Shown in pieces: positions 19,730 to 29,130 of a DNA stretch of 64,000 nucleotides. Both the position numbers and the translations under genes were made by a program. Each line of letters begins with the position of its first letter. The stretch's first letter is position 1. The stretch is from Shewanella putrefaciens (GTDB lineage Bacteria > Pseudomonadota > Gammaproteobacteria > Enterobacterales > Shewanellaceae): positions 1,134,501 through 1,198,500 of the forward strand of contig NZ_CP066369.1 in the NCBI RefSeq assembly GCF_016406305.1. The letters are read 5' to 3'. The notes below the pieces were generated by a model that saw only the letters and a list, made by a program, of their open reading frames with translations, searched no databases and was not told where the DNA came from.

Positions 19730-20025
19730 GCAGATTTCTTATTGGTTTAGTGTTAGGTATTTTTTCTTGTGTGTCCGTTGCTGCTACGAGTGAGTCAGCA
19801 CAGGACTATAAATGTCACATTACGGCATCTAAAGGGGATAAGGTGGTTTTTTATCGTTGGAAGATAAAAGACGTTAACCTGAATATTGCCAGTTTACCAG
19901 GCAAGCAGCTAACCGCCTCTGATGGTAAAAAGTATTTTATTAAAGATGTTGTTGAGTGTGTTCCTCTAAGCCAAGAATTTACCAGTGACGAGAGCAAGCA
20001 ATTAGATAAAATTACGCTTAGATAA
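19726..20025 (+). CDS. Small secreted protein of unknown function in the minor-pilin operon
   Basis: A 99-residue protein that I do not recognise. It begins MSRFLIGLVLGIFSCVSVAA, a clear signal peptide with cleavage likely after an AA-T site near residue 20. Two further cysteines (YKCHIT and VECVPL) could form a disulfide in the periplasm. Its ATG overlaps the pilE stop (ATGA), so it is very probably translated with the pilus genes. It has no pilin helix. A role in pilus assembly is inferred only from position. Confidence 0.8.
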   Translation: MSRFLIGLVLGIFSCVSVAATSESAQDYKCHITASKGDKVVFYRWKIKDVNLNIASLPGKQLTASDGKKYFIKDVVECVPLSQEFTSDESKQLDKITLR

Positions 20026-20046
20026 ATACTCATTCGAAATTGGTGA

Positions 20047-20526
20047 TTAACAGCTGCTGCCATTTGAGCCGTATGAAATGATGCCACCAACATTGACTAT
20101 AACGCCCTTTGAATCCGCGGTTTTTCCTCCGGGACAATAAATTAATGTTCCTCCAGAAGAAAGGCCGTCAGCTGAGAATGTTAGCGAATCAACAGTACCT
20201 GTAATTTTGTCACTCGAATGGAAGCCATCAATAGCCCGCAATTCTTTATCAGTCCCAATATATACACGAATTCCTTTGCTCCAGTCAGCACTTGCATCAC
20301 ATGATGAGGCACTCCCAAAGGGGCATACATTTACGGTCGTCCCATAGCTCACCGCTTGATTGCGGGCAAAGACCATAATGTCGTGGATTTTTGTAATGTT
20401 ATTATTTACTCGCATACCTTCGTAGAGAGAGACCAGTGACGGTACTCCAACGGTCAATAAAATTGCCGCAACTGCAATAGTGACCATTAATTCAACTAAG
20501 GTAAAACCTGCCATTTTGTTTTGCAT
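20047..20526 (-). CDS. FimT/GspH-family pseudopilin
   Basis: A 159-residue prepilin with site MAGF|TLVELMVTIAVAAILLTVG, followed by a GspH/FimT domain (MVFARNQAVSYGTTVNVCP; then LTFSADGLSSGG). Four cysteines are spread over the globular part. An upstream in-frame GTG exists at 20541, but the ATG at 20526 has GAGG 9 nt before it and gives a normal leader. It is convergent with the pilus operon, ending 21 bp from it. A small palindrome, ATACTC-CATA-GAGTAT (20544-20559), lies just upstream of the start. FimT proteins can bind DNA during natural transformation in some species; that role is not shown here. Confidence 0.88.
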   Translation of the reverse strand: MQNKMAGFTLVELMVTIAVAAILLTVGVPSLVSLYEGMRVNNNITKIHDIMVFARNQAVSYGTTVNVCPFGSASSCDASADWSKGIRVYIGTDKELRAIDGFHSSDKITGTVDSLTFSADGLSSGGTLIYCPGGKTADSKGVIVNVGGIISYGSNGSSC

Positions 20527-20701
20527 ACGAGCTATCCTCACTAATACTCCATAGAGTATAAGCGAAAATGCTGTTTATTTCAGTATCTAGCTAATGCCAT
20601 TTTAATCTTATGTTTTTGATATGAAATAGCTTCCTTGTGATGATATTAAATATGGTTCACTCTCAATATATAAACGCTTACTCGTTATCTTAGTGCTTAG
20701 G

Positions 20702-21214
20702 TTAAGTGCAATTTATATTGCTATCCGTTGAAATGCGCGCTCTACCTGCTTGATTAATAACGATTGCTTGTGAATAGGGGCTTGTCGGGCTGGATGGGCA
20801 ATATTTAAGCGTTCCATTGGTGCCAGAAGCTAATCCATCTGGTAGAAAACGAATGACTGCACGATTGTATTTAACAGTATCTTTTGAGTGAAAAGCATTG
20901 GTTGTATAGATCTTTTTATCAGTGCTATCTAGTTGATTGTTATTGTTAATATCAATGAAAACAGTGAGTCCTACTTGCCAGTTTGAATCACATTTATCAT
21001 CGATAAGAGCGCAGACCGTTACCCTACTATTGAAGGAGATGGCTTGATTACGTGCGAACTGCAATGTTTGTTGGATCAGTCGTATACTGCTATCGGCTCG
21101 ATATCGGGTATAAAAATCTGTTAATGATGGCGCACCTACGGCTAATAGGATTGCTGATACTGAAAGCGTGGTAATAAGTTCGATAAGGCTAAAGCCTTTT
21201 GGATAAATGCTCAT
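20702..21214 (-). CDS. Second FimT/GspH-family pseudopilin
   Basis: A 170-residue prepilin with site PKGF|SLIELITTLSVSAILLAVG and the GspH/FimT pattern QFARNQAISFNSRVTVCAL, then FLPDGLASGTNG. Four cysteines match positions seen in the neighbouring paralogue, though overall similarity is low outside the motifs. The ATG at 21214 has AAGGAA 5 nt before it; longer in-frame starts would extend the leader without a ribosome-binding site. The 175 bases separating it from the other pseudopilin gene suggest separate transcription. Confidence 0.88.
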   Translation of the reverse strand: MSIYPKGFSLIELITTLSVSAILLAVGAPSLTDFYTRYRADSSIRLIQQTLQFARNQAISFNSRVTVCALIDDKCDSNWQVGLTVFIDINNNNQLDSTDKKIYTTNAFHSKDTVKYNRAVIRFLPDGLASGTNGTLKYCPSSPTSPYSQAIVINQAGRARISTDSNINCT

Positions 21215-21409
21215 AACACTTCCTTGTTTGTATTGCGCTTGCATCCCGCGAGCGAATGGGTCGAGAACGACGAGATTATAAGTATAAAATCTCTGAGCTT
21301 CAGCTGGGGGCTTTTTTTAGACTGTTATGTGCTAACCGCAGTTTTGTAGAAACTGTGTTTTATGAGCAAAGCAGTGTATGTGCTTCAATATTGACGTAAG
21401 CCCGTGTAA

Positions 21410-21799
<390 letters not shown>

Positions 21800-21815
21800 G
21801 CCATCACTATGATTT

Positions 21816-21839
21816 AAAAGGGCCTTAAGGCCCTTTTTT
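21816..21839 (+). terminator. Rho-independent terminator after glnB
   Basis: AAGGGCC-TTAA-GGCCCTT is followed by a T run (T6 from 21834), 17 bp after the glnB stop. Confidence 0.88.
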
Positions 21840-21993
21840 ATTGGGCTTAAAGCGTTCTTTGCATCTACTCTATATGCCATATTCTGAAATATCTTTAATG
21901 GAAAATAGCCCACTTTACTTGACTAAAGTAGTTATCTCTTATCTGTAACATGGTATAACTTAGCCTCTTAAATGGGTTATCGAGGTTGTTATT

Positions 21994-23283
21994 TTGGCTA
22001 CAAAAAGAATAGTGATTGTGGGTGGTGGCGCCGCCGGGTTAGCGCTTGCCTCTAAGTTGGGCCGAAAATGGGGCGGTAGTGATGTCGTCGATGTGTGCTT
22101 AATTGACAAAAGTCCTATTCATATATGGAAGCCTAAATTACATGAAGTCGCTGTTGGTGTGATAGATCAATCTATTGAGGGATTACTCTATCGTGATCAT
22201 GGACTTAAAAATGGCTATCGATATATTCGAGGTGAAATAGAACAATGCGAACCCGATGCTAAGATTATTCAATTAGCTGCAGTCTATAGTGATGAAGGCG
22301 AGATGCTGTTAGCACCACGGCAAATAGAGTATGACTATTTAGTGCTTGCATTGGGTGGTGTCTCGAATAGTTTCAACACCTTAGGGGCAGAAGAGCATTG
22401 TATATTTCTCGATAGCTTAGAAAATGCGAATCTGTTCCATCATAAATTGCTTGATGCTTTGCTGCAGTTAAATGAAACACAGGAAAGAGTCAGTATCGGT
22501 ATTGTGGGTGCTGGGGCTACAGGGGTTGAATTAGCCGCCGAGCTTCATCATGTGATTGAATCAGTTAAAGAATACGGTTATCTCAACATTTCGAAGCATC
22601 ATCTCGATGTACATTTGATTGAAGCTTCCCCCAAAATACTTCCGCAGTTACCTGAACGAGTGAGTGCTAGAGCTCAAGCAGTGCTCGATAAAATTGGTAT
22701 ACGTTTACATATTGGTGTGCAAGTAAAGGAAGTGACACGTGATGGTTTTATCACCCAAGATGGCGATGTGATTGAGGCCGGATTAAAAGTATGGGCTGCT
22801 GGGGTTAAAGGACCTAAAGCTTTTCAAAATTTCACAAAGCTCCCCATCACAGCGCGCAACCAAGTTGAAGTTGACGCTTGTATGCGGGTAAAGGGGCATC
22901 AGGACATATATGCCCTCGGTGACTGCGCTTTATTAATCCTTGAATCGGGCCAAGCGGTTCCCCCAAGAGCGCAAGCTGCGGCACAGATGGCGGATACGTT
23001 ATTTAATAATATTGTTAATCGGTTACAGGGAAAATCAGAAAAGGCCTTTGAATACAAAGATTATGGTTCGCTGGTGTCATTGAGCCGCTTTTCTGCTGTG
23101 GGAAATTTGATGGGGAACTTACGCTCTGGCACTTTCTTTGTTGAAGGCCATATTGCTCGAGTTATGTATATCTCTTTATATCAAAGGCACTTAGCGAGTC
23201 TTTATGGTTGGTTTTCAGCGATCGTTTATCGCATTGCACAAAAACTATTAAAGTGGCAAAGGCCTAAACTTAAATTGCATTAA
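21994..23283 (+). CDS. ndh: Type II NADH dehydrogenase (NDH-2)
   Basis: A 429-residue flavoprotein that oxidises NADH and reduces quinone at the inner membrane face without pumping protons. The FAD-binding GGGAAGLALA lies at residues 9-18, the NADH-binding GIVGAGATGVELAAEL near 168-183, and IYALGDCA near 305. A C-terminal basic, amphipathic stretch is suited to membrane association. It starts at a TTG (21994) with GAGG 8 nt before it. It is a single-gene unit closed by a bidirectional terminator. Confidence 0.93.
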   Translation: MATKRIVIVGGGAAGLALASKLGRKWGGSDVVDVCLIDKSPIHIWKPKLHEVAVGVIDQSIEGLLYRDHGLKNGYRYIRGEIEQCEPDAKIIQLAAVYSDEGEMLLAPRQIEYDYLVLALGGVSNSFNTLGAEEHCIFLDSLENANLFHHKLLDALLQLNETQERVSIGIVGAGATGVELAAELHHVIESVKEYGYLNISKHHLDVHLIEASPKILPQLPERVSARAQAVLDKIGIRLHIGVQVKEVTRDGFITQDGDVIEAGLKVWAAGVKGPKAFQNFTKLPITARNQVEVDACMRVKGHQDIYALGDCALLILESGQAVPPRAQAAAQMADTLFNNIVNRLQGKSEKAFEYKDYGSLVSLSRFSAVGNLMGNLRSGTFFVEGHIARVMYISLYQRHLASLYGWFSAIVYRIAQKLLKWQRPKLKLH

Positions 23284-23303
23284 AATGAGTGGCTTATTAA
23301 ATA

Positions 23304-23331
23304 AAAACAGAGAGCATTTGCTCTCTGTTTT
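23304..23331. terminator. Bidirectional terminator between ndh and nagR
   Basis: AAAACAGAGAGC-ATTT-GCTCTCTGTTTT is a perfect 12-bp stem lying between the converging ndh and nagR genes. Confidence 0.9.
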
Positions 23332-23352
23332 CGTTTAGAACATTGGATAATG

Positions 23353-24369
23353 TTAGCGTTTTGGTGCTGCGGATGAATCGCGGATCACAGGCTCTGGTGT
23401 AAAGGTTTTCGCATATTTTGCATCTTGCTCTCGGCGCTTTGCGATAAGTAGCTCAGTTGCAACCTGGGCAATTTCAGAGTTGGGTTGATGCACTGTGGTG
23501 AGTTTAGGCCAAGTTTGACGGGAGAAGGGGCTGTCTTCGAAGCCGACAATCGAAAGATCCGAGGGGATATCTAACCCCGCTAAACGGGCCGCAAAAAGCG
23601 CTCCGGCGGCGATTTCATCGTTACATGCGACTATCGCCGTAGGGCGATGTTTAAGCTTGATAAGGCTGTTAGCGCCTTCAACACCTGACTCAAATGAATA
23701 CTTCCCTTCAATTATGTAATCTTCATTCAGAGCTAAATGGTTTTTTGTTAATGCTTGTTTATAACCGAGTAATCGTTCTTTGGTTGATTCGTGATGCAAA
23801 TCACCACTTAAGAATGCGATATCTTTATGGCCTAAATCGATTAAATGCTGGGTGATTTCGATAGCACCGGATTTATCGTTAACAAGAATGGTGAGCCCAT
23901 CCTGATCTTTTACGTTTTCGCCCGCGATGATACGAACGTAATTAGCATCAATCTCACTTAGCGCTTTAAGTACGGTTGGGTCTTCAGAAAGGGGAGGCGT
24001 TAGCACTAAACCTGCAAGTCTTGAGTACTTTACGAGGGCTGTTAGTTCTTCACATATCGATGCGGATTTTGCATTGCAGGGATGAATAACCAGCTCATAT
24101 CCTTTGTCTTTACAGGCCGATAAAATTCCATTTTGCATATCAATGATGTAATAGGCATTGGGATTATCATAAATAAAACCAATGGCATAGGATTTTGTCC
24201 CCGCGAGATTTCTCGCCGCCAGATTAGGTTGATAATTTAGTGCTTTGATAGCCTCATTAACTTTATCAACCGTGGCCTGCTTCACCGATGGTTCGTTATT
24301 CGTGACACGGGATACTGTCTTAATTGACACTCCAGCATATTTAGCTACGTCGTTGATGGTGACTTTCAT
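23353..24369 (-). CDS. nagR: LacI-family repressor of GlcNAc utilisation, NagR
   Basis: A 338-residue LacI/GalR repressor. The N-terminal helix-turn-helix is TINDVAKYAGVSIKTVSRVTN, followed by the hinge NYQPNLAARNLAG. A periplasmic-binding-protein-like effector domain ends in VGFEDSPFSRQTWPKLTTV. It stands divergent from a TonB-dependent receptor gene at the edge of the GlcNAc locus, the position of the experimentally established Shewanella NagR. Palindromic ATGACAGCGTTGTCAT-like sites recur at five promoters downstream and fit a LacI-family operator. The inducer is presumably GlcNAc or GlcNAc-6-phosphate. Confidence 0.93.
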   Translation of the reverse strand: MKVTINDVAKYAGVSIKTVSRVTNNEPSVKQATVDKVNEAIKALNYQPNLAARNLAGTKSYAIGFIYDNPNAYYIIDMQNGILSACKDKGYELVIHPCNAKSASICEELTALVKYSRLAGLVLTPPLSEDPTVLKALSEIDANYVRIIAGENVKDQDGLTILVNDKSGAIEITQHLIDLGHKDIAFLSGDLHHESTKERLLGYKQALTKNHLALNEDYIIEGKYSFESGVEGANSLIKLKHRPTAIVACNDEIAAGALFAARLAGLDIPSDLSIVGFEDSPFSRQTWPKLTTVHQPNSEIAQVATELLIAKRREQDAKYAKTFTPEPVIRDSSAAPKR

Positions 24370-24797
24370 TGATGTAAAAACTCTTTATCTAAGGTCGCGA
24401 AGGGCTAGCTGTTCCATGAACGTAAATGCTTTAACAGCAATTTACAAGCCTACATTTTTGTAGCCATTTTTATATTTGTGGGACTTATAGTGCGAGCATT
24501 TAAGGTGCTTAGCAATGGCAGATTGTTACAAATTGGCATTATTTTCATTCTGTTGCGAGAGCGTTGATGGTTGTAATTTTACATCTATTTTTATAACTGC
24601 ATGTTTTATAACTAGAATTTAAATTCACATTGTTTAATAATTGCGCTTTATGACATTTTTTTTCGTCTAGCGTTATTTTGTTGTGGCAAGGCTGTTAATT
24701 ATTGTGTAATGTTTGCGCTAGACATGACAGCGTTGTCATTCCGTGGGGAATGGTTATGAATACTAAAACGATAATAAAGTTATGGAAGGGAAACGAG
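24370..24797. other. nagR / TonB-receptor divergent intergenic region
   Basis: This AT-rich region of 428 bases holds the nagR promoter on one side and the receptor promoter on the other. The one recognisable element is the operator at 24724-24739, 58 bp before the chosen receptor start and about 355 bp from nagR. It is therefore likely to regulate the receptor more directly than nagR itself. Confidence 0.6.
24724..24739. promoter_or_regulatory. NagR operator 1 (TonB-dependent receptor promoter)
   Basis: ATGACAGCGTTGTCAT is palindromic apart from its centre and identical to operator 3. It lies upstream of the receptor gene. Its position also argues that translation begins downstream of it and not at the earlier in-frame start near 24702. 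Confidence 0.85.
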
Positions 24798-27425
24798 ATG
24801 CGACCATCAACCTTTAAGAAAAGTGTACTAGCTACAAATATTGCTATCCTACTCGGTAGCGCTGTCTCTATCGGCGCTGTTGCGGCGGAAGATGCAGCAG
24901 CAACCACAGCTGCGCCAGAAAATATTGAAAAAATTGAAGTCCGTGGTATGCGTGCTTCTATGAAAGCTTCGGTTAACGATAAACGTTTCTCTGATGCTGT
25001 CGTTGATGCTGTTACCGCTGAAGATATTGGTAAATTTCCTGATGGTGATGTCGGTGAGTCTTTAGGCCGTATTCCTGGCGTTGCTGTGAACCGCCAATTT
25101 GGCCAAGGGCAGCAAGTGTCAATCCGTGGCGCTTCCAGCCAATTAACCAGTACATTGTTAAATGGTCATGCCGTTGCTTCAACAGGTTGGTTCGATCAAC
25201 AAGCCATTGACCGTAGCTTCAACTACAGCTTACTGCCACCAGAAATGGTCGGTGGTATTCAAGTTTATAAATCATCTCAAGCCGATATCGCTGAAGGCGG
25301 GATCGGTGGAACAGTCGTTGTTGAAACTCGCAAGCCATTAGATTTAGATGCAAACTCAGTCTTCTTGAGTGCAAAAGGCGATTACGGCAGTATTTCCGAA
25401 GAAATTGATCCACAAACGTCTGGCCTTTACAGCTGGAAAACGGAAGATGAAAAATTTGGCTTCTTAGTCGCAGGTTCATTGGATAAAACCCAATACCAGC
25501 GCAATGGTATCGAAACCTTGCTTGGTTGGGGGGAAATTGTCCCAACAACATTCCAACAGGATCGTGAACGTACGGCCTTAAATGCGGCGCTCCAATACAG
25601 ACCAACAGAGAATCTTGAGTTTGGTTTGAATCTGATGAGTCTGCAGCTTGATGCAAACAATGCGAACACGTCAATTTTCCTATTCCCAACTCAACAAGGT
25701 GAGAATACTTGTCTTAAGAAAAATGCCGCCGGTGTTTGTACTTTAGTTGAGCATACGGATAAAGGTGGTTTTGCTTGGGCACAGACATGGGCGCGTAAAG
25801 CAAGTATGTCCTCTGATACTGTTGACTTGGATTTTGCATATCAAGCAGATGCCTATAAATTAGAAGGCCGTATCGGTAAAACTAAAGCCGAAGGTGGTAC
25901 AGATCTTACATCTAACTACGGTCAATCTATTGGTAAACCAGAAGATTTTGCTGGTACTTATGATGCGACAGGTGATGTGATTGATATTAACATCGCCAAT
26001 AACTCGTTTGACGCGGGCGATTTTAATGGCCAGTTAGAAACTGCTGGCTGGGCCCTTAAAAAGCAACCCAATACAGATGAAGAGTCATTCGCGACCTTTG
26101 ATATTACCGTTCCCCTCGAACTTGGCGTTATTACCTCAATTAAATCAGGTATTAGCTATGCCGATCACGATGTAACTCAAACGACAGAAGCTGCTCAATC
26201 ATCAAACATCGTTGCTAAAGATGCCTCTGAATACTATTCAGGCACTATGTCGTCTGGCGCAGGTTTCACTTTGCCTAAGCCAATTTTTGATAACATGATC
26301 AACGATGCCTATGCCGCAATCGATGGCTTTACTCTCGATAAATCTGGCTATGGTACTTTGCAGGAAAAGAACTTCGCTCTGTATGGCATGGCTACATTTG
26401 CGACTGAAGGTGTTCGCGGTAACTTCGGTTTAAGATATATTTCTACTGATGTTGAATCTGATTACTATGCATTTAGCCAAACGGGTACTTATGCCGATGA
26501 GTTAAGCACTGATAAAGCGAGTTATAACGATGTATTACCTAGCGTAAACATTGCATTCGACTTAGCCAGTGATTTAATTTTAAGAGCCTCGGCAGCACAA
26601 GTTATTTCTCGTCCAAACTATGCTGATTTATTCGCCACATCTAAATTGCCTGGTTTTAATGATGGTACGCCAGGTAACGAGAAGAAAGTCACTGGTAGCG
26701 TAGACCTACAACCCTTTAAAGCTTCTCAAGCGGATTTAAGCATTGAGTGGTATTTCAGTGGTGAAGGTTTATTTGCTGCGACTTACTTTATTAAAGATGT
26801 TAGCTCATTTATCTCTACTCGAGAAAAACTGAATCAACAAATTGGCATTGAAGACCCTAACTTAGTTGCTGCGGGTGGTAGCTCATGTGGTGCTGGTGTC
26901 TACGATTGTTGGACAGTGAGTGAAAATTATAATGCTAACGGTGGTTCTATCGATGGTATTGAACTTCAGTTACAGGACGCATTCGATAATGGCTTTGGTT
27001 ACTCTGCTAACTACACCTTTGCGGATGCTTCTTCTCCAGCTGAAAACTATGCAGACCGTGTAGGTGTATTCTCTGATTCATCTGAACACACTGTGAACTT
27101 AGTTGGCTATTACGAGATGGATGATTTCTCTGCCCGTGTAGCTTATAACTGGCGCTCTGAATATATGATGCGTGAATTACCAGGTTTCTACGGTAACCGC
27201 GAACATCAAGCCTATGGCACAGTAGATTTAAGTGCTAACTACAATGTAACTGATTACTTATCTGTCACCTTTGAAGTGGTTAACTTACTTGAAGAAGACA
27301 GCATACAGAAAGGTGTTGCACCAGTGGATGCTGAAGGCGTTATCAGTGAGTTTAAAGATGACTACCCAGTATGGAGCTTTGAAGGTGAAGCCCGCTATAA
27401 ACTCGGTGTAGCATTACGTTTCTAA
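24798..27425 (+). CDS. TonB-dependent outer membrane receptor, probably for chito-oligosaccharides
   Basis: An 875-residue outer membrane receptor. The chosen ATG begins MRPSTFKKSVLATNIAILLG, a signal peptide ending near AVAAEDAA; GGAAGGG precedes it. The TonB-box-like IEKIEVRGMR is followed by a plug domain (AEDIGKFPDGDVGESLGRIPGV; SIRGASSQLT; EGGIGGTVVVETRKP). A beta-barrel follows, ending in the outer membrane signature YKLGVALRF. It resembles the Xanthomonas/Caulobacter carbohydrate-receptor subfamily. NagR operator control and its gene neighbourhood suggest that it imports chitin oligosaccharides; this is inference, though supported by work on the Shewanella nag regulon. Confidence 0.92.
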   Translation: MRPSTFKKSVLATNIAILLGSAVSIGAVAAEDAAATTAAPENIEKIEVRGMRASMKASVNDKRFSDAVVDAVTAEDIGKFPDGDVGESLGRIPGVAVNRQFGQGQQVSIRGASSQLTSTLLNGHAVASTGWFDQQAIDRSFNYSLLPPEMVGGIQVYKSSQADIAEGGIGGTVVVETRKPLDLDANSVFLSAKGDYGSISEEIDPQTSGLYSWKTEDEKFGFLVAGSLDKTQYQRNGIETLLGWGEIVPTTFQQDRERTALNAALQYRPTENLEFGLNLMSLQLDANNANTSIFLFPTQQGENTCLKKNAAGVCTLVEHTDKGGFAWAQTWARKASMSSDTVDLDFAYQADAYKLEGRIGKTKAEGGTDLTSNYGQSIGKPEDFAGTYDATGDVIDINIANNSFDAGDFNGQLETAGWALKKQPNTDEESFATFDITVPLELGVITSIKSGISYADHDVTQTTEAAQSSNIVAKDASEYYSGTMSSGAGFTLPKPIFDNMINDAYAAIDGFTLDKSGYGTLQEKNFALYGMATFATEGVRGNFGLRYISTDVESDYYAFSQTGTYADELSTDKASYNDVLPSVNIAFDLASDLILRASAAQVISRPNYADLFATSKLPGFNDGTPGNEKKVTGSVDLQPFKASQADLSIEWYFSGEGLFAATYFIKDVSSFISTREKLNQQIGIEDPNLVAAGGSSCGAGVYDCWTVSENYNANGGSIDGIELQLQDAFDNGFGYSANYTFADASSPAENYADRVGVFSDSSEHTVNLVGYYEMDDFSARVAYNWRSEYMMRELPGFYGNREHQAYGTVDLSANYNVTDYLSVTFEVVNLLEEDSIQKGVAPVDAEGVISEFKDDYPVWSFEGEARYKLGVALRF

Positions 27426-27442
27426 AATGATAATGTAAAAAT

Positions 27443-27469
27443 AAAAGCCTAGCACTCGCTAGGCTTTTT
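27443..27469 (+). terminator. Rho-independent terminator after the TonB-dependent receptor
   Basis: AAAAGCCTAGC-ACTC-GCTAGGCTTTT, with the T run in the descending arm. Downstream halogenase and SapC genes would then depend on read-through or their own promoter. Confidence 0.88.
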
Positions 27470-27570
27470 ATTAAGATTCAAATTTACCTATTAAAAGTAA
27501 AATAAAGACAGAACGAGTAAGAAATATAAATCTAGCTATTCATGTTTCTAGCTAAAAGGCGGGGCGAGTT

Positions 27571-29094
27571 ATGACAATTAGAAAAATCGCCATTATTGGT
27601 GGTGGAACTTCTGGCTGGTTAGCGGCTAATCATTTAGGCCGCGTATTGAAAGATAATCCTGAGCTTTCCATCACCCTGATAGAATCGCCGGACATTCCTA
27701 TCATTGGTGTCGGTGAAGGGACAGTGCCTGCTATTCGAAGATCATTACAGAGTTTTGGAATTAGTGAGTCAGAGTTTATTCGCTCATGCGATGTTACCTT
27801 CAAACAATCAATTAAGTTTGTTAATTGGTTAGACAAATCTCGCCACGGTAAGGGGAATTTTTATCACCATCTTTTTGACATGCCAAATTCTTTAGGTGAG
27901 GATTTAACGCCAAGTTGGTTAATGGATAAGAGTGAACATTTTGCGGAATATGTGTCGCCGCAGCATGCCGTTTGTGAAGCCAATAAGGCTCCAAAGCTCA
28001 TTACTACCCCTGAATATTCAGGCGTGCTTGGTTATGCTTATCATCTCAATGCCGCCAAATTTGCAAAGTTATTAGCGAAAAACGCAGTAGAAAAGTTTAA
28101 GGTTGAGCATATCTCTACGACTGTCCGCGACGTTAATTTAACTGCAGATGGCGCTATTGCGTCATTGTTGACTGACAATGGTGTTTTGTCCTTTGATTTC
28201 TATATAGATTGCAGTGGTTTTGAATCGATTCTTTTAGCAAAAAAATTAGACGTCCCTTTTATTAATAAATCACACCAGCTCTTTATTGATACGGCATTAG
28301 TGGCTCAAGTACCGACACTGCAATCGGATATTATTCCCCCATTTACTCTCGCAACAGCACATCAAGCGGGGTGGATTTGGGATATTGCGTTAACCCAAAG
28401 ACGCGGTACTGGCTTTGTTTATTCTTCCCAGCATATGGAACATGCTGAGGCCGAGGCTAAATTTGACCGTTATTTAGGCGGTAAGCTTGCGGATATCGTT
28501 CATCGAAAAATCCCCATGACAGTAGGCTATCGCCAGCAGTTTTGGGCCAAAAATTGTGTGGCTTTGGGTTTAGCGCAAGGTTTTTTAGAGCCTATCGAAG
28601 CCACATCAATACTCTTAACTGATTTTTCAGCACGTTTACTGGCCGAACGGTTTCCAACGGATAAAGAGGATATCAGTTATTTAGCTAAACGATTTAATGA
28701 TACTGTCTCCCAAGCATGGGAAAGGGTTGTTGAATTCGCCAAATTACATTATTGCCTATCGGATAGAGCTGACTCTGCATTTTGGCGCGATAACCGAGCT
28801 GATGAGACTATCCCTGATTTATTAAAACAGCGGCTTACACTGTGGAAGCAATTTAGTCCGATCCCAGAGGATTTCCCATCAAAGTTTGAAGTTTTTAATA
28901 TGGATAATTACTTGTATGTTCTTTATGGCATGAAGTATCCGACTAAGCAGCCCCATACTCACCCTGATTCGCTGAAAAATGCCAAATTGCATCTTAATGA
29001 ATTGAGAACCATAACACAGCGAATGGTAGGCGGACTTCCCGAGCACAGGGAGCTTCTGGAAAAAATCAGTCTTTACGGGTTGCAACGGATTTAA
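27571..29094 (+). CDS. Tryptophan-halogenase-family flavoprotein in the GlcNAc locus
   Basis: A 507-residue protein of the flavin-dependent tryptophan halogenase family. It has the FAD motif GGGTSGWLAA (residues 10-19) and GVGEGTVPAIR (46-56). Lys78 in DVTFKQSIKFVNW lines up with the catalytic lysine of PrnA/RebH. The WxWxIP signature is present as W268-I-W270-D-I-A, with alanine in place of proline. Members of this group recur beside carbohydrate TonB receptors and SapC-like genes in Shewanella, Caulobacter and Xanthomonas without a known substrate. It is 102 bp past the receptor's terminator. Halogenation activity is not established for this branch. Confidence 0.88.
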   Translation: MTIRKIAIIGGGTSGWLAANHLGRVLKDNPELSITLIESPDIPIIGVGEGTVPAIRRSLQSFGISESEFIRSCDVTFKQSIKFVNWLDKSRHGKGNFYHHLFDMPNSLGEDLTPSWLMDKSEHFAEYVSPQHAVCEANKAPKLITTPEYSGVLGYAYHLNAAKFAKLLAKNAVEKFKVEHISTTVRDVNLTADGAIASLLTDNGVLSFDFYIDCSGFESILLAKKLDVPFINKSHQLFIDTALVAQVPTLQSDIIPPFTLATAHQAGWIWDIALTQRRGTGFVYSSQHMEHAEAEAKFDRYLGGKLADIVHRKIPMTVGYRQQFWAKNCVALGLAQGFLEPIEATSILLTDFSARLLAERFPTDKEDISYLAKRFNDTVSQAWERVVEFAKLHYCLSDRADSAFWRDNRADETIPDLLKQRLTLWKQFSPIPEDFPSKFEVFNMDNYLYVLYGMKYPTKQPHTHPDSLKNAKLHLNELRTITQRMVGGLPEHRELLEKISLYGLQRI

Positions 29095-29130
29095 AATATC
29101 AGAGTTAATGTGTTAATAAAGGAAAATAAA

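Noticed and set aside
21281-21320. GAGCTTCAGCT followed by a T7 run upstream of glnB as a terminator
   Set aside because: The possible stems are short and poorly placed, and no plus-strand gene ends nearby.
24702-24797. Longer start for the TonB-dependent receptor
   Set aside because: It would put NagR operator 1 inside the coding sequence and add 32 residues before a clear signal peptide.
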